Shown: positions 1 through 11,863, counted from the stretch's first letter. The stretch: 64,000 bases of DNA from Planoprotostelium fungivorum (GCA_003024175.1 MDYQ01000364.1:1-64000); one strand, 5' to 3'. Notes: a model not told the origin generated them from the letters alone. Program-made: numbers and translations.

Positions 1-3000
1 TGGAGTGCGAATGCCCGCGATAGATGCTCGCCACACGTTACGTTTAGATTCAGATACATCCAACAAAGATGAGAAGAAGAAGAAGTTCAAAGCTCACAAA
101 GAGAGGGTGGCAACCATCGAAGAGAACACGCAAGACTTGTGGAGAGCGTTAGAAAAGTATTTAACGATTCAGAAAGGTGATCCAATCCTTGCGCTCCTCT
201 AATCATCTCCAGAATTGTTGGCCGCCGAGACCGTTTTACATCAATCATTGACCAAGTTTTACACCCAGAACGAGGTGACGACTTCACGATTGTATTGTCG
301 CTGAAGCATCTGAACAGCTAATTCTTGGAAGTAACAATCACCTGGCTTTAGAATTCATCAGGGCCAAGGGCGATGAACAGCTCACTTTGAGCACAATCGT
401 ACGTTCATCGGACGTACATCAATCCATCTGACGGCGACAGTTGGACACCATTTCTGCTTCAGTGACGAAAGTTCAAGAAGATTATCACGATACTATACAG
501 GGATTCAAATCGAGATTAACAACCAACGTGATCGACCATTCTGTCATCAGAGATTTTTCGGTGTGGGAGGAGAGTCACCAAGAGACATTCGATCCTGTCT
601 TGTTGCTGGTGTGCATCTCGATCCACTGATCCTTCGTGATATCATCATCACTCCATTCAACCATCGTGACCACCATCTGACGATATGAACTAGTTAGTCA
701 GATTGAACGAGTGCAGAGCACCCTTCTCTCTCAATGAATGGTTCTTATCTGGTGGTCTCATCTCGGAGATCAACTTCTCCACCAACATCTTGTCTAAACC
801 CGGCATCGATGAGGTGGCATCACCCTCCCACCTTTTATATAGTCTCACTCATCATCAGGTGTTGCACAACGGACACGGAGTCAATTATTTCAGAACTTTT
901 CTCAAGACCGAATTTTCGGTGGAAAATCTCAATTTCTACCTGGCCGTGGAGAGATACAGAGCCATCACAGACGAATCAACGCGGAAAACGAAAGCGGAAG
1001 AGATATTCAATAGTTACATCAAGTGAGATCGCGATGACGATCAGCAGCTGATCACCGATCAGACCGAATGCACCGCAGGAATTGAACATCGATCAGTCTA
1101 TTTTAGAAGACATTCGAAAGAAGGTGAAGTCTCTTCATCTTGATCACCCTTCACACCATCACAGATGGATCACCCTACGGTCCAATTATTCGATCCTGTT
1201 CAGAGCGCCATACACGTCCTCATGCGAGACGATTCGTTTCCCAGATTTTTAAAGGTGAGAGAGAAATCTCGTGGAAATCTCGCAGAGATGTGACGGACAC
1301 AGAGTGGAATCTTCCACAGGCTACAGAATCGAGTGACCAACATATCTCTGTCACCTCCCACACAGAGGTCACCCTCTCTCATATCACGAGCTACTCCCGA
1401 AGTGGAGTCCAATACCAAGTCCCTCTACGCTCTAACACATAACGAATGGGTGATCATCATCATCTCTCCTCTGTGCATCTCTATCGTTCACATCTACGAT
1501 TGATATCGTCATCGATTTGATTGACTCGGTTCTTCTCTTCCTTCGATTGAAATGAGATGTGTCATAGTTACTGAAATCGAACAGAAAATGTTGAGTGACT
1601 GCTCCGAATCGCACTACCTGTCGCAAGGGGAGACGATCAAGAGGAAGAATACGCGGTGTCTGTACCATCTCAAACAGGGAAAGGTCACACTCGCAGGTCT
1701 ATCCCAAACTATTCATATCGAGCAGGTGCCGCCTTCGCATCCATCAACTCCATCTCATCCATCCACTCATCCATCATCTCGGCCAACATCACACAGGGTG
1801 ATTTCTTCGGAGAGGCAGATTTCCTCAACTTGGGATTCTCAAATCGTCTAATCTACACCATATCCGGCGCACGCACGCAGATCGTTCGGTTAGAAGAAGA
1901 AGGTCTCATCCGTGTCTTGTGTCGAGATCATCGATTTGGAGAGAAGTTCTACAAGATGATGTGCAATCAACTGTCTCATCACTTGTACCGATTGCCCATC
2001 CGAGATGCCGTGAAGAGATTCGACTACACGGTGATATGCGAACGCAATCGATTCGTCTGAATGTCATCAGAACAACGGATCGTTCAGTGGAGAAGAAGAA
2101 CCACCCGAGTTGGTGAAGATGAGGAAGAAGCTGTCGATCGCGGAGGATGTTCCGTTCTTGAAGAGTGAGAAGAAGGAGTCGAGCGTGACTCATCAGACGA
2201 TCAGAACTGGAATGCAGTATCACCAAGACGGTTCGAGTGGAAGGTAACCTGTACATATTCGAGAAGATGCTCTTGTTCTACTCCAAATACTTTGGCGTCA
2301 CCCACAAGATTCCAATTCAGATGGAGGAGATACACGTGAGCTCATCATCTCTCTGTGTAACTCCCGTTGACATGTAACAGACGGTCACCACGAAAGATCG
2401 TAACATCACTTTCCACACGGAGAAGCAGAAGCACACGTTCAATTTCCCCGCCGAGATGCACTCGGAGGCTTACAATTACATCAATACCCTGTGGAAGAAA
2501 TGGTACGCTCAACAGCAGCAGACATTGAGGAGTGCCGGGCTGAAGAGAGCCAATACGATGTCACCCTCGAAAAGGAGAGAGAGAGTCAATTCGGCGCAAG
2601 CTGCGGACCTGCAAGAGATCATAAGAGATACAGAAGGTGTGTCGAATGTCTAGGCCACAATGCTGATGAAGGAGTAGAAGTGAGGTCCTCCACGGATGAC
2701 TCATCACACGAGAGCATGTGGTCTCAGATCCTGCAGGTGAGACGAAAGTTGGATATCTCTCGGCTCAATCGATCAGCTGGCCACGTTGAACACTTACAAG
2801 AGGGGAGACATCATCGCAAGGAGGGAAGACATGTCGCCCAAACTGTATCAAGTCTTAGAAGGTGTCGTGCGATACAATAATCCCGACAAGGTGGGGAAGA
2901 AGAGAAGGAGAGAACTGAAGAGAGGAAGGCTCCAAGCATTCCGACGGAGATCTACCGAGCGGGAGACATATTTGGAGACATCAACTTTTGGTTCGGTGGA

Positions 3001-3636
3001 GGAGCACCTGCAGACATCGTAGTAGACAACGATGTGAGACATCGAATCGTTCGTCCGTTGACGTGAAGCAGATGTCTGCCAAGGTCTACTGCTTTGAAAA
3101 ATCTTCACTCGAAAATCTGTTCAAGCAGAACGGCCAAACGGCACAGAAGTTCTTCCACTACCTCTCGAGATCGATCTGTAGGAAACTCATGAGCGATAGA
3201 GGAACCATCAGAAGTCTGACGCCAGATCCCACGTTGAACGGGGAGGAGCTCGTGACGCCCAGGGGCAAGAAGAAACACTCGTTCGTCGGCACCATCAGCA
3301 GGTGAGGCCTTTTCGATTCGCTATTCCTCACCCCAACCAGGGCATCGTCCGTCGCTCAGAACAAGAAGATCGCAGCTCAGTCGTCTCAAGATAATGCGGT
3401 GAATGGAAGGGAGATGACGATGAGGGACTGATGATGAGAAGGCACATTCAGAGTATCCCTTGGACATGATGAAGGAAGACGCTTTCGGACTGACAAAGAG
3501 TCTGGGAGAAGCGAGAGTGGCGGAGGAGATGGCAGGGGACAGAGAGGGGAAGGGGAGAGTGGGACAGCTGAGAGAGGAGAGGGAGAGGTCCATGTCCTTT
3601 CCAGAGTTACAGCTACCACGCAATCTGGAAATATGA
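1..3636 (+). CDS. RGS protein with cNMP-binding, GRAM and second cNMP-binding domains (5' partial)
   Basis: Multi-exon gene already open at the left edge. The first exons (about 5-175, 205-265 and 440-600) encode charged helices that loosely resemble a BAR-type coiled coil. The RGS domain follows: one exon (about 870-1023) with FRTFLKTEFSVENLNFYLAV, then after two short introns LMRDDSFPRFLK near 1240. A cyclic-nucleotide-binding fold follows (1560-2060, with GDFFGEADFL at 1800). Next is a GRAM domain (2240-2500, LYIFEKMLLFYSKYFGVTHK) and a second cyclic-nucleotide-binding fold (2785-3200, GDIFGDINFW). Both cNMP pockets look degenerate: the usual R-A pair after FGE is missing. The order cNMP-GRAM-cNMP is known from Dictyostelium GbpC and GbpD, where it follows a RasGEF; here RGS takes that place. 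An RGS domain would accelerate GTP hydrolysis by a G-alpha subunit. The last exon and stop (3636, or 3431 if the last intron is not used) are uncertain. Confidence 0.8.
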
Positions 3637-3639
3637 TCG

Positions 3640-4975
3640 ATTTTCTCACCTGGATCACCTCCTGGCTCTTTCAAATAAAATTCGCTCGAGGGGCACACCC
3701 GTAAATCGACAAAATGTACGGTCATGCCTCTCAGATAGAAAGTCTGTATTTAACCTTTTGTATCACCATCCGCTGGACCGCGTCCGTGCTTGGATGACTT
3801 CAATATCAGGTGTCTGCCCACCGTCGCATCGTTGACGTGACTGAAAGCTGCAGGCCCGTTTCGGGTCGATATCGAGGTGCACGTCGATGTACCATTGCAT
3901 CTTGTTCTTCTTCGTTTGGAATCGGCGAAATACGTTCATGAGGGTGAGGTGGTCACCGGAGGGATGGATGAGATCCTTCAAACTCGTCTTCTCTTCCTTG
4001 TGCGGAAGTAGATTGGTTGGAGAATCAGTCAAGAGAACGGAAGAAATATCGACGCCTTGTGAGAGGCAATCCATGTTCGAGCAAGCCGTTAAGAACCTCA
4101 TTTCGATTCAGCACGGTGTGAACGATAGACTGCGATGGGAAGAGAATGAACCGCTGATACGATCTCATCTGCACAGCTCGATGTGCATTCCGATGTCCAA
4201 CATCACTCTTCCTTCTCTCATGATATTCTCCGCATCGTCGATGGCGGCTGTACAGCTTCAGCATCTAACACGCACCCTTCAGTGTATCTGATGGGATCGG
4301 ATCCATCAACTTGAATGGTTCGTCCACCGATTTGATGTGCAGGACGATCGGATCATTGGTCACGAGGGAGAACGTTGAGAGAGATCACCTTCAAGAGATT
4401 ACCGGTGTGAATCTTTGGTAGAGGTCTGGCCTCCATCTTCTCTTCTTCCTCCTTCGAAAAGAGCTTGATGCACACACCGGCACAGACTCTACCGCATCTT
4501 CCTGATCTCTGTTTGGCTGAAGAGAGTGTCTCTCTGCAGACGCTCATCATGGTCACATTGGTTGGTCACTGTCTTCATAAGATGATGAGAAGATAAGTGA
4601 GAAATGATGGACAAGGTGAGTTAAAATAGACAGGGAAGAGATGATAGAGGACACGCACCTGGATCCCATTCGACTCTCTTCTCTAACCCCATCAGAAGTT
4701 TGATTCAGGATCTGGATGGCACACTCTGCGGCCGTAGAAGAGAGGACCTGAAGACTTGAGAGAGGACGATACACGTGAGGTTTACCTTTCCGACACCGCT
4801 GGATCCCACGGAAGGGTCGATTACGTGTCTTCGCAGTAGATATCGTGCACCGGAAAATTACTCCCTCCAACTTGAACCGCCTTCGTCGATTTCCATCTTC
4901 TTTCACACCCAAGAATATCAGAGCTGAAAGAAAACACATTGACTTGGTGCATTCGAAGGTTGACGTGATGACCAA
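3640..4975 (-). pseudogene. Remnant of a DEAH-box RNA helicase (C-terminal part)
   Basis: Reading right to left, the minus strand shows pieces of a DEAH-box helicase in the correct order. These are a VGGSNFPVHDIYCEDT-like stretch near 4850, helicase motif VI (AKQRSGRCGR, about 4500), the following EARPLPKIHTGNLLKV block (about 4400), and the HA2 hallmark HPSGDHLTLMNVF (about 3940). A weak OB-fold-like end lies near 3680. Motifs I, Ia, II (DEAH) and III are absent. The segment between the N-lobe remnant and motif VI is too short and the reading frame changes several times, not always explainable by GTGAG..CAG introns. I read it as a decayed, N-terminally truncated copy of a host helicase. Which DEAH subfamily it came from cannot be told. 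A functional but strongly divergent gene is less likely. Confidence 0.55.
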
Positions 4976-5377
4976 TTCGTTCTACGCCTGGCACGGAACA
5001 ATCTGAGGAAGGAATTCTGGGTATCTGTCACGATAGCTTCGATCCCGCCAGGAGGGCGGGACAAGCATACGGCCCAGGAGAATACTTCTCTGACGCGAAT
5101 GGCACATACGTTGGTCTATTCAGGAAACTGGGGAAAGAACATCGAGATCGATCTCGAAGTGAAAGGACAGAACAATGTCCGACCGTATGTCGACAGCAAC
5201 GTGGGAAACATTGCCATCAACCAAAGCAGTTTTCTTCACAAGAAGGAAGCAGCTGCGGGAGAGCCCTCCATGAGCGTCTCCAAGTCCATCTCTCACTGCC
5301 AGAAGAAGAAATACGTCTTCTACTACGACACGCAGGAGAACGTGAGCGTGTGCATCCAGAGGATCAACAAATACTGA
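4930..5377 (+). pseudogene. Frameshifted PARP catalytic-domain fragment
   Basis: Three consecutive reading frames carry the parts of a poly(ADP-ribose) polymerase catalytic domain. FYAWHGT starts at 4980. After one surplus base the canonical EEGILGICHDSFDPARRAGQ and YGPGEYFS follow (5005-5090). After a second frame change comes a beta-strand region beginning MAHTLVYSGNWGK (5099) and running to a stop at 5377. The His of WHGT and the GQxYGPGxYFS loop are typical of PARPs that transfer ADP-ribose from NAD. The N-terminal half of the catalytic domain and any targeting domains are absent because the diverging helicase remnant starts there. Two +1 shifts in about 100 nt point to a pseudogene, although assembly errors are possible. 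Confidence 0.6.
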
Positions 5378-5722
5378 AGAAGAGGGTGGAAGTGTGTATC
5401 ACCTGTGAGTTCCGCAGTGACCACTTGCTGGGCTCGAAACAGAAATATGGACAGAAATGGTGGTTGTAATCCCGCCAATAGATCTACACAAAATCGTTTC
5501 AGCAAGTCGATGGTTGTAGTAGAAAGGACCTTTAGGCTCCTGTACGTGATCTGATAAATTGTGAAAAAGCTTTTTTTTTGCAGTGTTGAAGCGTGACGGG
5601 CATTGTAGTCTGCCATCTGTCTCTTGTTCCGTTCCAGGAGAGATCTAAGTGCATATTTCTCATTCAGCTAACGTGGGATCGTGTGAAGTGCACTCATTCT
5701 TCGGGCGCCAAAAGATCTGCAG
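5378..5722. other. Intergenic, no supported gene
   Basis: This holds the 3' flank of the PARP remnant and the upstream region of the surface-protein gene. There is a run of T at about 5570 but no coding or RNA feature I can support. Confidence 0.5.
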
Positions 5723-7886
5723 ATGCAAATGAGAGCCTTCCTCTTCCTCTTGGCAGCGGTAACCTCAGTGTTCGCTGTAGATGTGAGTTCATACATCAGC
5801 ATCACCGTCTGACGCTCCTCTTCAGACGTACTCCTTCCCGTATGTTCCGATCAGTGGTGCATTCGTTCCCCCATACATCACGGACGACGTCAGCTACTAC
5901 TCCATAGTCGTCCGCTATGTTAATGGCGTCCAATTCAAGCACGTCTGCGATGGAGTACCCGGCTCTTCACTCCCATCTTACGTCGCTTGCAAACACTTTG
6001 AAGTGGCGGCACTACCTTACACCTTCTACCTTGGAGCACAAGTCAATCTGACCATCAACATCACTCGATTGGGTGAGTTTGAGAAACACCATCGGATCTC
6101 TCATTGGACATCACAGACTTTGTGCAAGCCTCTGAGGGCGGTAGCTACACTATCGATAGACCGACCTATTTTCAGTACAACACCACTCATTTCCGGCCCG
6201 TATACGCCAATCGTACCCCCATTTCGAGTCTATCCAATCCAACCTCCTCCGTTTATATAGCCACACAACCCGGCAACTACAACTTCACAGAATCATCAGG
6301 TGAGACTCTCACACATGTCATCACGTAATGTTGAACCGATGGACAGACTATCCTTCGATTTCCCCCGGCCAGATCGCCAATGTGATGTATAACAACTCTG
6401 ACTCCACTCATTGGTACTTCAATGGTGTCCCATATGGCTTTCCCATCAGTTTCTGTGCGACTCAAACGGGTCTCATCTTCGCGGTCATTCCTTACGCTGG
6501 CCGCGCCTCCTCCGTCATCACATCTCCCACCCTCTTAACTGCCGGCTCATGCTTCTCGTTCCCCAACTACGGAGTCAACACCAACGTCACCCTCTTGGAC
6601 CCCGCCCTCTTCCCTTCGACCTCCACATCGGCCAACTTGACCATCACTTGTCAATCTGCAGGTTTAAACAGCACCAACTTGTGGGCCGCTGTGACTCTGA
6701 CGTCTAACGAGCCGGACAACCGCCCTGGACCCTTCACTGTCTCCATCAACCAGGGCTACCCCACCATCACCCCCGTGAACGGACAGAAGGTTATTTCTCT
6801 ACCTTGCAACACCCCCACAGTCATGAATATCACCGTCCTCTATGCAGGATGTGGGTGCGAGATGATGTGATGGAACATTGATGATCCGACAGATCAGCCG
6901 CTCGCCATCACTCGGAGTGTAGCCGTATATGCTCGTGCTGGGTTCTATACTTACACTCGGGAGGCTGGTACCATGTCTAATGACAATGGTGTCTGCACGT
7001 GAGAAGAGCCCATCATCATCATCTCACATCTTCCAGAACATCCTCTTCTTCCGGATCGATCGTAATCACTTCTGGAATATACTATTATCGTGAGTCCGAC
7101 ACACCATCACGTCCAATCATCATCCGATCTGATGACATCATCCAGCATGTGCCGTGGTCAACGGTTACGCCAACTCCGCCTCTTTGAATCGCTTTTCAGC
7201 AAGCTCCTTTTACTACTTCCTCCAACCACCCAAAGCCACCTGCCTCTACGTGGACACGTCTCAACTCGACGGTTACTTTGCCTCTTACGGCAGTGCCATC
7301 CCCAATATCCTCGTCAACCAAAATAAGGTCTACCTCTTCTGCCAAGCACAGACGGTCCAAGTTGCATTTTACGGAACCTCTTTCACCTTCCAAGCCGCCC
7401 GCGTCGATCGATTCGGACAGTGGGGACAGAACTACACGTCTAACGGATTGACTATCATCGCTTATCCACCCTCTAACGTGTCTCTCTCCACCGTTACGAC
7501 CGTCACGAGCAACGGTACGAACGTCTACGGTTTCTATCCGAACAATCTATTGTCCCTACCTTTGAATCTGACGACCGTCGGTTATCAGAGCCCCACGGTT
7601 GCTTTCGGTGCGATCAAGACAAATAACCCGAGTGCCTTCGTTCAAGTCATCGTTGGAAACGGAACATTTGTGTCCACCTTAAACAACGGTGAGATGATGA
7701 TCATGATGACGATGATGGAGCTGACGAGGAGAAGGTCTGGGAACGAACGTGGGGTATGACGATACCTATTACACTTGGCCTGCACCGCAGACGATGCCGA
7801 ATGCCGTACAACCCAATACGAGCTCTGCTGCTCAATTGACCCTGGGGCTATTGTCTATGGCCCTAGCCTTCTTCTCCCTCGTATGA
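5723..7886 (+). CDS. Secreted GPI-anchored cell-surface protein, Thr/Ser/Asn-rich
   Basis: Starts with a clear signal peptide (MQMRAFLFLLAAVTSVFA) at 5723. About seven exons are joined by GTGAG..CAG introns (for example 5783-5826, 6074-6118 and 6299-6346). The mature chain is rich in aromatic residues, Ser/Thr and N-glycosylation sequons (NITR, NNSD, NVTL, NLTI). It ends with SSAAQLTLGLLSMALAFFSL and then V-stop at 7886, a typical C-terminal hydrophobic GPI-attachment signal after a small-residue site. No enzyme motif is visible. The long beta-rich repeats suggest an adhesion or coat role at the plasma membrane, which is an inference. The family was not recognised. Confidence 0.75.
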
Positions 7887-8372
7887 TAAATGCCAATCGA
7901 TCTGTTTCTCTATATCATCGTCATGCTTTCCCCTTCTCGTTAGCCAACAATCATCATCAACAGCATTACGTTGATCAGAAACTTCGTAACCATCCGCGTG
8001 TTGCGTGTGTCTGATTCAGTAAGAGGACGGAAACTGAGACTTCCCTGAGTAAACAGATCGGCACCCTGTAGCTGCGATAGAAAGCAGCAGAGAATCATCG
8101 ATGGCGACACCAATGAACTCTTCATACGAGTTGTTCATCGACTCGTCTCATATGACAACGGAAGCCCACTGCATCCCCAAGAGATGTTTAGGGAGTCGTC
8201 AAGAAGATCATCGCGCACTGCCACATCAACGATAGAAATAGAAAATAAATCCCCCTTCTTCGCTCGGTGACGAGGCGTTCCGGAACCAAAACACCGAAGA
8301 GGAAGACCCGCTTTCTCGCTATCTCTTTAGACGGCAACCAGTTCATAACTCTCCACACTTTCGATCCATAAC
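7887..8372. other. Intergenic, no supported gene
   Basis: Short ORFs exist on both strands, but none has a start, splice pattern or motif that I can support. Confidence 0.4.
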
Positions 8373-8633
8373 ATGGTTCGTCTCTCATCCACATCTCCTC
8401 TTCTAATCGAGATGCAGTCCGATCAACAAGAGAAAGATCGCCTCGAGTCGCGCTCGAATACCACGCTTCAGCGTTGTGATCTCTTTAAACCACCCGCTGA
8501 GTCCACACCAGAGAGATGCGATCTCTTTAAGCCACCGGCTGAACCTACACCAGAGCGCTGCGATCTCTTCAAGCCAGCTGAGCCTACACCAGAGCGTTGT
8601 GATCTCTTCAAACCACCTGCTGAGGACAATTAA
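8373..8633 (+). CDS. Small ORF with tandem RCDLFKPPAE repeats
   Basis: An 86-codon ORF whose second half is about five tandem copies of a peptide of roughly 14 residues, ERCDLFKPPAEPTP. One copy is 13 residues long, lacking one Pro. The nucleotide repeats differ mainly at third positions (for example gcgttgtgatctc against gcgctgcgatctc), which suggests selection on the peptide. It has no signal peptide or known domain. Each repeat carries one Cys, a Lys-Pro and acidic residues, as in a short scaffold or docking repeat. It may be one exon of a larger gene or non-coding repeat DNA. The opposite strand is also open but reads as less ordered hydrophobic sequence. Confidence 0.35.
   Translation: MVRLSSTSPLLIEMQSDQQEKDRLESRSNTTLQRCDLFKPPAESTPERCDLFKPPAEPTPERCDLFKPAEPTPERCDLFKPPAEDN
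8459..8632 (+). repeat. Tandem repeat of about 42 bp
   Basis: About 4-5 direct copies of a 42-bp unit (one copy 39 bp) of the form RCDLFKPPAE-TPE when translated on the plus strand. Length changes are multiples of three. Confidence 0.85.
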
Positions 8634-8753
8634 AAGGCATACAGAAAGACATTTTCGCTCATACATCTCTTCACATCTCCTAACGAACACGACAACACGT
8701 GATGTGCGTGAATATCTATTCTCCACGCAGAGAAATCGAGAGAAAGATTCTCC

Positions 8754-9135
8754 TCAATGGTATCCATTGAAGGTCCTCTGATCGATGCCGTACGCCCCAG
8801 CAGCCTTCTTCAGAAATCCTCTGTACCTCTCGTTGTGGATATCTCCATTTCCTTTAGCGACCTCGATCTTACGTTCGATTCTGGCCTGAACCTCTCTCGC
8901 AGGCACGTAATAACCGGCGTTGGTGTTGAGGCTACCACCCCTCATGCTGTGGGAGGAAGACTGACTGACGTAAGAGGTGGTTGTCGATGCAAGTGTGGAC
9001 GCTCTGATTGGTGGCGGCGTTGTTGTTGCGATAGTTGAAGGGACCATCATTACCATTGGCCAGACGGAAATGAGATCTCTCCGCGGCGCTGATGATGTGG
9101 GATGTGTGAGTGTTGTGAGCCGGTGTATTTGTCAC
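8754..9135 (-). CDS. Small uncharacterised protein
   Basis: Two overlapping minus-strand reading frames suggest one small gene. The right part begins MTNTPAHNTHTSH at 9135. The left part ends ERYRGFLKKAAGAYGIDQRT and then the FNGYH stop at 8754, preceded by an Arg/Glu-rich helix near EVQARIERKIEVAKGNGD. Joining them needs a frame change near 8960 that would require an unusually short intron, so either the true start lies at 9056 or the gene is broken. No known family was recognised. It lies downstream of the FAD oxidase on the same strand, and an alternative 3' end of that gene cannot be excluded. Confidence 0.3.
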
Positions 9136-9313
9136 TGCAGTTCTTCTGGTGGTTCATGACGAACCAAATGATCGCCGATCATCAGATCGTGAGCGTGCGA
9201 TGGTAACAGAGCATCATCCACGCAGCACGACAGTCGTGCAGGACCATTCCAACTACATCTCTCGCTGCCAGAAGAAATTCACAATCGATACGAGAGAAGG
9301 TCAGATGACTTCT

Positions 9314-11863
9314 TTATCTTGTCTGTGCGATTCTCATCTCCTGAAGTGATCTCAATACTTCGGGTGCAGTGTTTCCGTGGAGGCTCGCGCTGTGTCCCGC
9401 CATCGCCGCCGCCTCTCTCATCTTCTGTGCTTCCACATCCTTCAGCACGGTCAGTCCATCTACAACCAGCCACGATGATCTCACCTGGACCGCGTGGCCG
9501 TTGGACGTGGTGTGACCTCGCGTCGACTCTGTCGACGCAGAAAATTCTCCGAATCTTTCTCCGCCCGACACAGGACCGTTCTCCAGCAGCTGGGAGAATT
9601 TGTGGGACAAGAATTTTCCGTTGGGATCGACCGTTCTTCTGAACTCGACAAAGTTTTTTCTGATGACCTTTGCATTCGATCAGTCATCGCGATCGTCACA
9701 TCATATGTGTTGATCATTAGGATGATGATGATGGTGATTGAGATGACGATCTCACCTTCTTCTTCAATAACTCGTCGATTCCTGGAATCAAATGCCATCC
9801 CTTCGCCCAGTGGGGTAATCCTCCCATCTCAATCCATTTGCCCGTGATCCTGTGCACGGCCTCCAACCAACTCTTCTCCAACTGTCCCAAATGAGTTTTT
9901 CCCGCCAATTTTCCTCCTCCATCTCACCGCAGAATCTTCTAGGCCAGACAGAGAACTTCTCAAGAACTCCATGTGGACCCACTTGTTCGACGTCTCGTGT
10001 GGATGCTGAGACATCGATACCTTCGTCCCCCTGGTGAATCTCATCTCACAAGTGAGGTTGACGGGGTACAGAGCGTCCTACCCCGGGTCAGAAATTTCCG
10101 GGAGAATTCTACGTCGACATTTTACCTTGGCTTCAATGTCTTCGATGGTTTCTTTCAGTACTCTGAAGCCGTTCGCTGCGTTCACGTAATCGTCGTCGAC
10201 TGGGAGGGAGAATTCAGTGTCTTCTACCTGCGTGGTGTGAGATTTCATCGAGATTTCACGGGAAAATACCGGGAAATTGTCGATGTAGTCGCGGTAGTGA
10301 GTCGCGTCGTAGCGGTGGTAGTGGTGGACGATCGGTTTCTTTGAAAATTCCACGCTCATCATCTTGAATACCTTGTGTAGGTACACTTTACCAAACTTGT
10401 GTCTCTTGTCTTCACTCAAATGTCTTCCTGCCCACTCGATCAGCATCATCACACGACCCACGATGATCATCGCGATCACCATCATCACGATCGTCGATCG
10501 TCATCGTATCTCACCTGGTCTCAGATCATACATCAACCTGCCCGCTCTTCCCAACACCATGTCACTGGTGTGATGGTGTGGTTTGTCTCTCTTCGTTCCT
10601 TCCTTTGCAATCTCCCACGTCTTCAGCCAGATGTTATCGTTGAATGGCACCCAGAATATCTCCAGCCAACCGTTGTACTTCTCCACTAGTTCTTTCAATT
10701 TGACGGGATCCAAGAGGGTCTCGACTGGCTCCAACTGGAATCACGTGAGTGACTGATCGACGTGATGCACGATGATGATGGAGGTGATGATCATGAGATG
10801 ATGATGGACTCACTCTGTCTCTCATGCAGATGATGTCTGCGGGTACCAGAGACATTGTCATGGCGTAGATCACTCCAAACAGTCCGAACGATCCCCTCAC
10901 GTGATTCATCACTTCCGGCGTGACCACCTGCATCACCGTCACCATCATCGTCCGTCCTCTATCACCTCACCTCGACTCTGGACCTCGTCAAGAGCTCCTC
11001 CGACAGAGGCAGACTCCTTGGATCCTGATCGGTGTAGGTGATGATCTCCCCCTTCGCATCGACCAATGTGATGGACCGAACGAAATCGGAGACGGTTCCC
11101 CAATCGTAGCCGGCACCGTGACAGACGCAGGCCGTCAGACCAACGAGAAAGACTTCGGTGAGAACTACATTGGCGGGCAATGTCATCGGGATGTCCTCGC
11201 GGCGCAGCCAGTCCTCCAGGTCCTGGAGAGAGGTGAGAAGGAGAGAAGATGAAGATGAAGATGGATCGAAGAGATGGATGGACTCACTTGGATGGATGTG
11301 GCACATTGGAATGTGACGGCATTGGTCGCTCTCACTTGTTCGGGGGTGGAGAGGATCTTCTTCAATTGGTAACATTCTGATGGTCTTTGAGATGGAGACA
11401 CGTGTGTGATATGATCTCACCCTTCAGATCGATGAGGGAGAACGCAGCATCGTCTTCTGTGGCCACGATGGGGCTCCATGAGTGACCGTAACCTGATAGA
11501 ATGTGACTCGGGGGTCCTATTCCGTGAGACTCACCTGCCACTCGAACTTTGTCCGATGTCTTTACGATGCCGATGATTTCATCCAAGTTGGTGGGATGAT
11601 GGAGGGTGGCTCGACTGCAAGTCTGGTTGTTGTTCCAATTGGTCCTGTGAGAGTTCAGCTCTACATGCCGAGGTTGGTGTGATGCATCACCATTCTTGTT
11701 GATTCCAATGCTTCTTCAGGATGCGGTGTTTTCTGTGAGTTCTCCCCTCTTCGTCGTGGTGATGGAATTTGTCCTTCAGCTTCTGTTTCATGGTCGATAC
11801 GGAGGCCACCAGGCTGTGATGGTGACACCGATGGTCCGAACACGAGTCGTCTGTAGCCTGCAT
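9314..11863 (-). CDS. FAD-linked oxidase of the aldonolactone/VAO type
   Basis: About nine short exons read right to left. The start at 11863 gives a His/Lys-rich N-terminus (MQATDDSCSDHRCHHHS). The FAD-binding PCMH fold follows: TNWNNNQTCSRATLHHPTNL, then VRVAG, an intron, and YGHSWSPI. The His of GHS corresponds to the flavin-linking position in this superfamily. Later segments include VCHGAGYDWGTVSDFV (about 11100), VRGSFGLFGVIYAMTM (about 10880), and near the C-terminus GGLPHWAKGWHLIP (about 9800), the HWxK signature of sugar-lactone oxidases. NFVEFRRTVDPNGKF closes the fold. The family oxidises sugar lactones, sterols or related alcohols with O2 or cytochrome as acceptor; the substrate here is unknown. 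A C-terminal extension of about 60 residues follows before the stop at 9314. Confidence 0.8.

Noticed and set aside
8403-8726. Minus-strand ORF over the 42-bp repeat, reading as repeated hydrophobic EEI.LWCRLS units
   Set aside because: Variation among copies is silent on the plus strand but changes residues on the minus strand, so the plus frame is favoured.
9973-10344. Plus-strand ORF inside the FAD oxidase
   Set aside because: Shadow of the minus-strand exons, which carry the family motifs.
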